From: an uncultured Verrucomicrobiota bacterium
Lineage (GTDB): Bacteria > Verrucomicrobiota > Verrucomicrobiia > Limisphaerales > AAA164-E04
Reading direction: 5' to 3'
Assembly (NCBI GenBank): GCA_913061285.1
Contig: CAJXVR010000044.1
Span: 1-32,004, forward strand
DNA: 32,004 bases
A program made the position numbers and the translations under genes. The first letter of the stretch is position 1. Each line of letters begins with the position of its first letter. The notes under the pieces are model-generated. The model did no database searches. It saw only the letters and a list, made by a program, of their open reading frames with translations, and was not told where the DNA came from. This document shows, piece after piece, positions 1 through 9,500 of the stretch.

Positions 1-1296
1 TCCCCAGCTGATGCCTTGAAACGATGCCGGCCCAGCTGCGTTCGTTTCCGTTGGAGGCAGAAACACAATTACCCCACCTTCTCGAGCAAAGGTTTCGAGG
101 GCGCCGGCAGAGGCTTCATCTGGAAGGCCTTCTTGCCATAGGAGAAGAGTTTGGTCTTGCCACGCATCAGGATCGGCGTTCCAGCCGGAGCGAAGCGTGG
201 CAATTTTTGGTGGGTCTGTTTGAAAATCACCAGAACAGAGTTGCAGAATCGGCCCGGCAATCGCATCGGTGGCGATCACGGTGGCTCCTAATGATCCTGG
301 TTCTCCGTAGACGAAGTAGACGCTGTTGTTTCGCGGGTTGGCGTCGGATGGGACCGAGAACGATCCCCAGCCAGACACATCTTGATTGCCTAAATCGACG
401 CGGTGGCGCCAGCGCTGCTTGGCAGCTGTTGCCTCTAAGGTGAGCTCGGAGCTCACGCCATCGAGCGCGAGTTCGATCGGTAGGGTTTCACTCCCGTCGG
501 TTGTGCGATCAATATCGAGCGAGAAGATCATCTCTCGGGAATTTGATTGGGAGCGTCGGGTCTGCTCGTGAATGCCAAGAGAGGTATCTGATTGAGTCGC
601 CGTTGCGTCCATGGCAAGCAATCGTATTCGGACGGATTGGGGGAGGGCTTGAAATTTCTCGACCAACGCGGGCCATCGCTCATCTTCGGCTTTCCAATTG
701 CTTGGTTGGAGATCAGATCCGAGCCAGATCTCAGCGTTGCCTGCTTGATTTTCAACGAGCCACGTAAGCGCAGCTTGGAGCATTGCCGGGATGTCAGCGG
801 CGGCATCGGTGGAGCCTGTGAGGGGGTGGTTGACGATGCTGGCGGCAGAATTCAATCGCTGCGGGCTGCGGGTGGTCGAATCTATCAGAATTAGGTGGCT
901 GGTTTCCTCAAAGCCCTCTGCGGTTTTCGCCATGAGTCGAAGGGCTTCTTCTCGTTTCGAACCGGAACCGGCACTCGACCGATGTTCCATACTTGCTGAG
1001 CGATCCACGAGAAGGAAGATCACATCTGGAGCCGTAGAGACAGCCCATCCGAGATATCCCCCGGTCAAAGGGCGAGCAAGGAAGAGAATCAAAGCGAGGA
1101 CAGCCAAGGTGCGGAAGAGCAGGATGAGAAACTGTTTGAGCTTTGCCTGGTTGACCGAGCTTCGTGATGCCGCAACCAGGAACTGCATCGCGCCCCAAGG
1201 TTGAGGACGGTGCCGAAGTCGGTTGAGGAAATGGATAATGATCGGCAACAGGACCAGAGGCAGACCAAGGAGAATGATGGGCTGGAGAAAAGTCAT
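1..1296 (-). CDS. BatA-like VWA membrane protein (second cassette), C-terminus cut by window edge
   Basis: The frame stays open for 432 codons from an ATG at 1296 to base 1, so the C-terminus lies outside the window. The N-terminus matches the aerotolerance-regulator/BatA pattern: a hydrophobic segment at about residues 5-24 ending in PIIIHFLNRLRHR, then PWGAMQFL, then a second membrane segment at about 56-75 followed by ARPL. A VWA domain follows, with a complete MIDAS start D98-R-S100-A-S102. Later sequence resembles the beta-sandwich/GATase-like regions of such proteins. It lies 46 bp downstream of a DUF58 gene and a MoxR gene, the usual partners. Family knowledge: such proteins are membrane-anchored and metal-binding and work with MoxR ATPases; their substrate is rarely known. 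I infer an inner-membrane protein with its VWA domain outside the lipid phase. It differs clearly from the VWA protein at 15052-16914, so it is a paralogue, not a recent copy. Confidence 0.85.
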   Translation of the reverse strand, partial: MTFLQPIILLGLPLVLLPIIIHFLNRLRHRPQPWGAMQFLVAASRSSVNQAKLKQFLILLFRTLAVLALILFLARPLTGGYLGWAVSTAPDVIFLLVDRSASMEHRSSAGSGSKREEALRLMAKTAEGFEETSHLILIDSTTRSPQRLNSAASIVNHPLTGSTDAAADIPAMLQAALTWLVENQAGNAEIWLGSDLQPSNWKAEDERWPALVEKFQALPQSVRIRLLAMDATATQSDTSLGIHEQTRRSQSNSREMIFSLDIDRTTDGSETLPIELALDGVSSELTLEATAAKQRWRHRVDLGNQDVSGWGSFSVPSDANPRNNSVYFVYGEPGSLGATVIATDAIAGPILQLCSGDFQTDPPKIATLRSGWNADPDAWQDQTLLLWQEGLPDEASAGALETFAREGGVIVFLPPTETNAAGPASFQGISWG

Positions 1297-1342
1297 GTTA
1301 CGCTATGAGGTCACACGTTCGTTGTTCTAAAGACGGCAACGG

Positions 1343-2251
1343 CTAGGTCGGTGATCCCACTCGGGAGCGTTCAATCAGAAAATCAGCAAGGGCCTTCTCG
1401 TAGTCATCGGTGGTCAGAACCCGGCGGTAATCGACCCCAAACTCACGGCAGCCTTTCTGGACGGTCTCCAGAAACTGGCGAAAGTGCTTGAGATACTCTT
1501 CTCGAATCACTGAGGGCTCTGTCACTAAGCTGGTCGGTCCTTCAAGATCGACGAATCTCAAGGGGCGATCAAACTTGAAACTTAGCTCCTGAGGGTCGAG
1601 GACGTGAAAGAGGACCACATCGTGATGCTCAAAACAAAGATGTTGAAGACTGTCCATGAGCTTCCCGATTTCGCAGAAGCAATCGGAAAAAATGACCACC
1701 AACGCTCGACGACGAGTCCGCTCGGCGAGTTCGTGTAGGCCCTCAACCAATCCTGTTTGGCCTCCAGATTTGAGTGTTGGAATCGAATCGAGTAAGAGCT
1801 GGAGATGCGACGGATTTCTTCTGGGAGGGAGATCTAGGACCGTTTCTGTGCCGATACCGAGCATTCCTGCAGCGTCTCCTTGGCGGATGACAAGATAGGC
1901 GAGGGTTGCTAGTAGTTTCTGAGCATACTCCAGTTTAGTCTTCTCCCCACTGCTGAAGAGCATGGAACCACTGAGATCCAGGGCAAAGTAGGCCCGGAGG
2001 TTGGTTTCTGCTTCGAATTCCTTGAGGTAGTAGCGGTCCGTTCGAGCCAAGACTCTCCAGTCCAGTCGGCGAAGATCATCGCCGGGAACGTATTGCCGGT
2101 ATTCGGCGAATTCGACGCTCGAACCTCGGTGAGGACTCTTGTGCAAGCCGGAGACAGATCCTTCCATCGCGTGGCGTGCGTACAAGGGCTGCGCCATCAG
2201 GCGCGATACCACCCGGGAATCGATTAATGACCTGTGACCGTCGGCTGCCAC
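1343..2251 (-). CDS. DUF58 domain protein (second cassette)
   Basis: A 302-residue protein with the DUF58 hallmark: GSSVEFAEYRQYVPGDD at about residues 43-59, then LRRLDWRVLARTDRYYLKEFE. The VWA-like core follows and starts at D92-L-S94-G-S96, an intact MIDAS motif. DUF58 proteins are almost always encoded beside MoxR ATPases and are presumed partners or substrates of them. No membrane segment is seen, so it is probably cytoplasmic. The first codon is GTG, one base after the MoxR stop codon (TAG), which implies translational coupling; an ATG at residue 19 is the alternative start. Downstream is the BatA-like VWA gene. The family call is firm; the cellular role is inferred from context only. 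Confidence 0.92.
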   Translation of the reverse strand: MAADGHRSLIDSRVVSRLMAQPLYARHAMEGSVSGLHKSPHRGSSVEFAEYRQYVPGDDLRRLDWRVLARTDRYYLKEFEAETNLRAYFALDLSGSMLFSSGEKTKLEYAQKLLATLAYLVIRQGDAAGMLGIGTETVLDLPPRRNPSHLQLLLDSIPTLKSGGQTGLVEGLHELAERTRRRALVVIFSDCFCEIGKLMDSLQHLCFEHHDVVLFHVLDPQELSFKFDRPLRFVDLEGPTSLVTEPSVIREEYLKHFRQFLETVQKGCREFGVDYRRVLTTDDYEKALADFLIERSRVGSPT

Positions 2252-2252
2252 G

Positions 2253-3323
2253 CTATGCTTGTTGGCGTGTCATCTCGATGAGTTTATCGATGACAGTCCG
2301 GCTGGTAACGCCCTCTGCTTGGGCATGAAAATTCGTGAGAATTCGATGGCTCAAGACGGGCTCGGCGACGGCGATGAGATCTTCAGTGCGGACCAAATAA
2401 CTTCCTTGAAGCACGGCACGTGCCTTGGCACCGCGGATGAGATACTGAACGGCTCGGGGGCCAGCACCCCAGGTGACCCATTCTTTCACGAAGTCAGGGG
2501 CGTCGTCAGACTTTGGTCGTGTGGCGCGCACCCACTGCACGGCAGTATCGTAAATGTGGTCAGGAACAGGAACGCGTTGAACGACCTCTTGGAATTTGAT
2601 TACTTGGTCGCCCGTGATGATGTGTTTTAACTTGGCGATCCCTCCGGCGGTGGTTTCCTTCGCGATCCGTAGTTCTTCTTCCGCTGTCGGGTAATCGACG
2701 TGGATGAAGAACATGAAACGATCCAATTGCGCTTCAGGGAGTGAATACGTTCCCTCTTGTTCGATCGGGTTTTGAGTCGCTAGGACGAAAAAGGGCTTCG
2801 GGAGATCAAATACTTTGCCTGAGGCGGTCACCCGATGCTCCTGCATTGCTTCCAAGAGGGCGGATTGGGTCTTGGGTGGTGTGCGATTGATTTCATCCGC
2901 CAAAATGATGTTGCCGAAGATCGGTCCTTTGACGAAGACGAACTCGCGGCGGCCGGGTTGATCAGATTCCTGAAGAATGTCCGTTCCCGTAATATCAGAC
3001 GGCATCAAATCCGGAGTGAATTGGATGCGGCTGAAATCGAGGGACATGATTTCCGACAACGAATTGATAATCGTCGTCTTGGCAAGGCCTGGAACCCCCA
3101 TAAGTAGCGAATGCCCCCGAGCGAGGATACAGATGAGGAGGCGTTCGATGACCTCTTGTTGGCCAATAATTGCGCGGCCCATCTCAACCCGCATCTCTTG
3201 ATAGAGATCGCGCAGATCTTTGATGGCCTGCAAATCTCCTTCATTCACCCCTTGAGAACCAGCCGTGCCGCTGGAACCGGTGCCTGCCCCTGAGGGGACT
3301 TCCTGTGTACTTGACTGGCTCAT
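2253..3323 (-). CDS. MoxR-family AAA+ ATPase (second cassette)
   Basis: A 356-residue AAA+ ATPase of the MoxR group. Seen in the sequence: Walker A GVPGLAKT at about residues 76-83, the family block SRIQFTPDLMPSDITG at about 98-113, Walker B IILADE at 139-144 followed by INRTPPKTQSALLEAMQE, sensor ATQNP at 182-186, and the LPEAQLDRF arginine-finger region near 195-203. The first 30 residues are Ser/Gly/Thr-rich and look disordered. MoxR ATPases are thought to act as chaperones that activate or insert cofactors into partner proteins, often VWA proteins; DUF58 and VWA genes follow directly. The preceding 217 bp (3324-3540), between this gene and the giant TPR gene, shows no convincing gene. No strong Shine-Dalgarno sequence precedes the ATG. 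The Walker A reads GLAKT, against GIGKT in the paralogue at 17847-18914. Confidence 0.95.
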   Translation of the reverse strand: MSQSSTQEVPSGAGTGSSGTAGSQGVNEGDLQAIKDLRDLYQEMRVEMGRAIIGQQEVIERLLICILARGHSLLMGVPGLAKTTIINSLSEIMSLDFSRIQFTPDLMPSDITGTDILQESDQPGRREFVFVKGPIFGNIILADEINRTPPKTQSALLEAMQEHRVTASGKVFDLPKPFFVLATQNPIEQEGTYSLPEAQLDRFMFFIHVDYPTAEEELRIAKETTAGGIAKLKHIITGDQVIKFQEVVQRVPVPDHIYDTAVQWVRATRPKSDDAPDFVKEWVTWGAGPRAVQYLIRGAKARAVLQGSYLVRTEDLIAVAEPVLSHRILTNFHAQAEGVTSRTVIDKLIEMTRQQA

Positions 3324-3540
3324 AGGATAATTCTTCGCCCGCTACTGAAGGGGAGGAACCTAGCTTGGTCAATGCCAGAGTTAGGTCGATCGGGCGTCTG
3401 TTGCGTTGTGAGCACCTCAAAAACGGTGAAAATGGACTGTGGGAGAGCTGATTTAGATTGAGAATATTGTCTGCGAGCGACGGGATGGCCACGATCTGAT
3501 TCCTCGCAATCTCCGCCATCCGTCCCCCTGCGTCGGCGAA

Positions 3541-6500
3541 TCAATGCTTCTCGATTGCTTTGACTTTCACTCCGTCCCCGTTCTCGGTGATCCTAGCGCA
3601 GAAGCGCCACGCGTTGGTCAGATTGCCGACCTTGATCAAGAGTTGGTTTTCGCCTGCTTTCAGTGGTATTTGCACCAGATCTTGGTCGGGATAGGCCGGA
3701 CGCGGCAGGGTGTAAGTGTGAATATTCTTGTCGTTGACCCAGAGCTTGATGAAGTCGTCACTTCCAAGTCCGATCGTGATGGAGCGCGCATCTGGGCTCA
3801 CCAAGGTCGTCCGAGCGTAGGCGATTTGGTTGTTTGTTTCGTGTTCGGTTAGTCCGAAAATGGAGTCGAATTGAATATAGCCTAAGCTTTCCTTCGGGCC
3901 GATCACCGTCCATGTCACCTCGTCGGGACGAGTTTCTGGTGCGAAGGGAATGTCAATGGATACGGCCGGCCGGCTAGCGCCATTGCTAGAGGCTTCGAAG
4001 GGACCGCTTACCTCCCAGGTCTCAATGAAGCTAGAATAAAGGTCCGCGTGGACTGAGAACGTTTCGTTGATTTCGGAGCTTGTCAAATCTGGTTCCATTT
4101 CCAGCTTCTCGTGGATTTCATTCATGATACCGATGAAAGTCGAGATTCTGTCGTGATGAGGATCGGAAGCGATGACGGAGTGGATGCCCTCAACGATCTT
4201 GGGGAGATTTGTTTTCGTCGCTCCTTGATAGACGGCTTTAATGGCGCGTTGGCCCTGGTGATGCCGAAACACGGGGTAGAGGCGAGAGACGGTTGAGATG
4301 GCTTGCTGGAAGTTTCCTGCTTTGAGATGGAGGTTTGTCAGATCCACCAATGCATTCCATTGGTCGTTGCTGCTGTAGCCACCTCCGGTGAGACGCTGTA
4401 GAAAGACGACTGCCGATTCAACTTGATTGCTCGTTTGGCAGATCGAAGCGAGGTGTTTCAGCTGGACTGCTGAAAGGGAGGGCTCACTGCAGAGGGCTGA
4501 AAGGTCCTCTTGGGCATCTTGAGCGTTGTTTCTGAGGTGTGCGACAAGGAAGCGATAGTAGCGCTTGTGGGCTTCGAACGGAAGGCGTTCGAGGGCATTG
4601 GCTATCGCTTCGGTTACAGTTGCCTCTGGAGCATGGCGGACGAAAATCTCAAGATACTCTGGGGTCCACGTTAGTGGGTCCGGCCAATTTTCCATGGCCT
4701 TCAGGATCGCAGGGACGATCTGATCTGAGGTGGGGGTAATCTTGGCGAGTGTCTCTACGGTTTTGAGCAATGTTCTGGCATCGATTGATTCAAGCGCTCG
4801 TGATAGGTGGGATTCCGCTTCTTCGCTTCGATTGAGGTTCAGCTTTGCAAGGCCGAGTTTCAACTCGATCTCAGGCGTTGGCTGAATCTTGTGGAGAATG
4901 GGCGCGGCATCCTCGATCATTGCGGCAGCTTCGGGACTATCGAGAAGATTCGAAATTATCTGGGCCCATGATTCCTCAACGAGAGCGTTGTTGGGGGTTT
5001 GGGCGAGGCTTTCAGCAAGCTTGTTTGTGGTGATGAAGGACGCAAAGACATTGCCGAGATTGGTCCTAGTCGATTCATCTCCTGACTCCCAGTGCTTATG
5101 AAAGACTTCAATTGCGGCCTCGAGACCGTCAGACTTGAGGGCAAATTGGGCGAGACGTTGAATGTCTGGGATGCTTGCCAAGCTGGTTTCGAATTGAACT
5201 TCGAGATATCTTTTTCCTACTGCATGAAGCCCCTCGGCTTCCATCCATTGGGTGAGCTGGTTTATGAGGTAGCTAGAATTGGGTCTCCCTTTCGCCTTAT
5301 TGAATGCTTCGATTGCCTTATCTGCCTTTCCTAGGTAGGCGTAGCACTTTCCCATGTTGATTAAGGAACCGGCTAAGGAGTAGGAATTACGGCGGTATTT
5401 GTTCTGCGTGCTCTCGTAGTGTTGCAGCGCTTTCTCGTAGGCCTTTTCTTGAAAGTAAAGGTCGCCGATCTGAGATCGTGTGTCCGCATCAGCATTCCAG
5501 GAGAGTAATTCTGTGATCACGCTTTCTGCTCGATCCGGGGAATCATTCTGTATGAGAAATCCGATGAGTCTTATTTGATTCTGAACTTCTTCACGAAGCG
5601 TGGGGGCCGGTGGAAGCTGATTGACGATTTCAATTGCCTCACTCGTACGTCCCGTCTTTGAAAGCCAGCCCGCCCGAGCAAGGGCATAAGTCTGATTGTA
5701 GGTATCGAGATCAGCAAGTTTGGTGTAAAGTGTATCGGCTCCCTCTCGAAGCCCGGCGTCGGCATAGGTCTTTGCCAGGAGATGGATTAGCTCGATATTG
5801 GGTGTTTCTTCGGCCTCTACCTTAGTTTGGATAGCTTCAAGGAATTCTCTGATCTTCCCGCGATTGCGATAGATTTGCTCTGCCGTTCTGAAGGCATTCT
5901 CCCGGTTGTACCGTTCACTGTAGCGGATGAAATTCCAGGCTAGTTCGATCGGGGTCTTAAAGTCACCTTCGTCTGTGAGGATTTCAAAGAGGGTTGAATT
6001 GCGATACCGGTCGAGGTAGCCATCGTCTTTGTGTTTGAGGATAAGGCTATAGGCATCGGAGAAGTACCCATATTGCCTGAGAAACGTAAGGTGGCGGCTA
6101 AAGGAATTCGCGTCGGGCTGTGCTTCGAACCGTGCTTTCTGCGCTTCCTTGATGGGAGTCAGAGATCCATGCTTGGCGTCAAACTCAGCGATGGCTAGTT
6201 TTGCCGCTTGCTTTCGTGACGAATCGGCGAGTTCGGCAGCCCGCTGGAGTGACTCCCGGGCTCCGCGGACATTTTGGTTTCTCTCTTGGAACCGTGCGAG
6301 GGTCCTATAACGATTCTCCGATTCCTTTTCCTGGGCCCATTCCGTGAGCATCGTGATCGCCTCGGCATTGCGGTTCAAAGAGAATAGGGTGTCGGCTTGA
6401 AGCTTGCGATGGGTTTCTGAGCTCGGGTCTTGGCTCACGAGTTGAGTTGCCAGCTCCAGCGCCTTGGTTCGATCTTTTTGATCGGACTGAAGATGAAGTT

Positions 6501-9500
6501 GGACGAGTTCAGAGACCAGTTTGGAGTTGGTTGAATCGTTGTTCACGACGCGCGAGAGAAATGCTTCACGCATCTGTGGCTGGTTCGAATTTCGGTATCC
6601 GTTGGATATCGCTGTGATGAGATCGATATCGGATCCTTTGTAATTATCCTTCGCGAGAACTGCTTCAACAAAGTCCCCGAGCTGATTGCTCTGAACGTAG
6701 AAATCTGAAACGATGCGACTGAACTCCCGTCGATCATATTCTTGCATGGTGCTGCGATTGTATTTTTTGAGCATGGCCTCAGCTTCGTCCCAGAGGCCAT
6801 GCTCTGAAAATGAGTTGATTGCCTCGCGGATGTTGTAGAATCGGGGGCCTTGGAATCGGGATTGCTCTTCGATCCAATCGTTGAAAACTTTGGTGCCCTT
6901 TGCGTAGTCGCCCTTCGCTAGGTAGATCTTGGCGATGCGCCGCTTGTCGTAGAAGGTCTGTATGAGTGCTGGATCTTTGATGCTATTGAATACCGCATCG
7001 ATTCGTCCTGTTAATTCTCCAACCTCGAGCAATCCGTTGAGCGCATTTGGGTCGCGCCCGGTGTTAGCGACCTTAGCGAGCTCGGCGATTGCGTCGTCAA
7101 AACGTTTTTCAAACAAGGCGATCTGTGCTGTGAGTCCGAGGGCAATGGGATCTTTTGCGTTCTTTTCTAAAAACCCCTGATGGATGGTTTTGAGTTCCTC
7201 AAGGCGTCCGGTCGAAGCGTAGACGCCGGTTAGATGTTGGAGGGTGCCGGTGTCGACATTGCCTTGGGCCCGAATCGTGGGTGAAGCTAACCATTGGCGA
7301 TAGAGTTCGATAGCGTCGTCGTGCTTTCCCTGTTGGATGTAGACGTTGGCAAGTTGGCGATTGAGCCACGGGTATCCCGGAGACATCTTGATTGCCTTTC
7401 GATAGAGCTCAGCGGCTTTCTCAAATTCGCCGTTCCGTTCGAACTGATTAGCAAGTTGTTGGATTTGATTGGGGTTCGTTGCTCGGCTGGCGAGTTTATT
7501 TTCCATCTCAACGATCTCTTTCCCTTTGCCTGAACGTTGATAGAGATCTCGAAGTTGCCAGCTGATTTGCTGATAGATATTCGGGTTCGTCTTGAGCAAT
7601 GTTTCGTAGATCGCGGTTGCTTTAGCGAAGTCACCTTTTTCTGTATGATAACGGGCCAAGGTCTGCTTTGCCTGGGTGAGGTGGGGGCGTTTCTGGATAA
7701 GAGATTCGTAGACCTCAATCGCCTTGTCGCGGTCATTGTTAAGCTGATGGATCAAAGCGAGGTTCTCATGAAGGCGAACCGAACCCGGTTGCTGCTTGAG
7801 TCGATTGGAGAATTCCTCTACCAGTTGGTCGCTTTTCCCTGCTTGAACGTGGTATTGATGAAGGTTTCTGAGGAGAGTATCGGTAGGGCGGCTCGTTGGC
7901 CCTGGATAGAAAGAAACGTAGCGATAGTTTTGATTCGCTTTGCCGTGAGAGGAGCGATCCCAGGCTTCTCGAGCGAGGGCAATTGCTTCTTCGTGCTTCT
8001 CCTCTTCCGCATAGATTTTCGCGAGGAGTGCCAGGGCTTCCCCGTTTCGACTGACTCCGGCAAGATGTTCTTCGAGAAGAGTCTTTGCTAGTTCGGTTTC
8101 TTCTGCATTGATCAGGGGTTGAATCATGGTCACGAGTTCCTTCGGAGGGACTCGTTGATGGATCATTTGCCGGATGTGCGTCGATGCATCCGCGTAGTTC
8201 TCGCACAAGAGGGAAACCGCTGCTTTGGCTGAGACCAGCTTTCGGGCGTAGGAGGGAAAGCGGTCTTCGGCTGCTTGGTAGAGAGCGACCATCTTCGCGC
8301 AATCATCCTGTTCCTCCGCAAGGTAGAGCGAAAGATTGAGCCACTCTAGTCGATCGCTGGCAGATTCAGCCAAAGTTTCTAGCCACGCTTGGGCTTCGTC
8401 AAATTCTGATTCGGCCAGATGATAGGCGACAATGAGTTTGGCTGCGTCCCATGCGTCGTCCTTTGCTTTGGCGCTCTTTGCAGTTGTGAATTCATTGGCC
8501 AGTGTTGTCAGCGGTTCAATGGGATTCTCTCCCGGCTCGGTCATGGCTCGAAGTTGACGCACTGCTTCGGCTTTTTGATAGTCGACACGGCCGATGATCG
8601 CTGGGGGAAGGTTCATGATTGCAGCCCCTCCGAATCGTGCCGACGGATTGCTGTTGTCAAGTGCGGGCATATAGAGTTCGGCTCGAGGGCGTCGCAGCGC
8701 GGTGCCCGAGAATTTTCGTGGATCGGTGATAAGGATTTCGGTAAAGAGTTTCTTTGCCTCTTCCTGATTGCCTTGTTGGCTATACATCTGCGCGAGACTC
8801 ATTCCCATATAATGGGCATACTGGGGTGTGGCATTCTTACGTGCTCTTGCGAGGATCTTCGTGGCTTGTTCTACTTTTCCTTGCTGTTGCATGACGGCTG
8901 CGATCATGGAAACTGTTTGATAGTTTCCTGGATTTTCCTCAAGCATCTGTTCCGTTAAGGCGATGGCTTTTTCGTCTTCTTGGGTTTGAAAGTAGAGAGG
9001 GATCAATCCTTGGAGCGCCTTGCTTCTTTGTTTTGGGTGCTCTTCAGCGAGGCGTTCTAGAAGCGGAATTGCCTTGCTGTGTTCTTGATTGCTTGCGTAG
9101 TAGAGTGCCGTTTGTTGGATGAGCTCGGAGTCGTTCGGCGCCAGTTTAAGAACCTCTCGTGCTGTTCTTAGGGCATCCTCGACCCGGCCGTAGGATTGAT
9201 AGACGAGCATGAGGTCTCGTTTTGCCTGTGTATTCTGTGGCTGTTGCTGGACTTTTTCGAGGAACTGCTCGATTAGCGTTTCTTCACCAATGCTATTCTG
9301 AGCTAAAGAGGCCATGAACCCAATGACTTGGGGGCGGATTTCAGCGAAGCTTCCTCGGGGGGAGCCCCCGTAATAGCCCTGGCCGTAGCGTTGAATGCCA
9401 TAGATGAACATGTAAGGGTTCATGAATTGCTGATTGACTAGGGCCCCTCGCTGGCGGCGCTTAACGGTTTTCTCTTTCTGTGGCTTGGGATTTTCCTTCG

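Noticed and set aside
24..1204. Several plus-strand frames and a short minus frame at the left edge
   Set aside because: All are shadows of the open minus-strand BatA-like frame, which runs in phase to base 1.
3320..3544. 74-codon minus frame in the gap between the TPR and MoxR genes
   Set aside because: It overlaps both neighbours' ends, has no ribosome binding site, and the translation is low-complexity Arg/Ser without a motif.
7537..8091. 184-codon plus-strand frame inside the giant TPR gene
   Set aside because: It lies opposite an unbroken TPR coding frame, is full of Cys/Phe/Leu typical of antisense of Glu/Lys/Ala-rich coding, and has no family motif.
8419..8958. 179-codon plus-strand frame inside the giant TPR gene
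   Set aside because: It is antisense to TPR coding with cysteine-rich, motif-free translation; it is explained by codon bias of the real gene.
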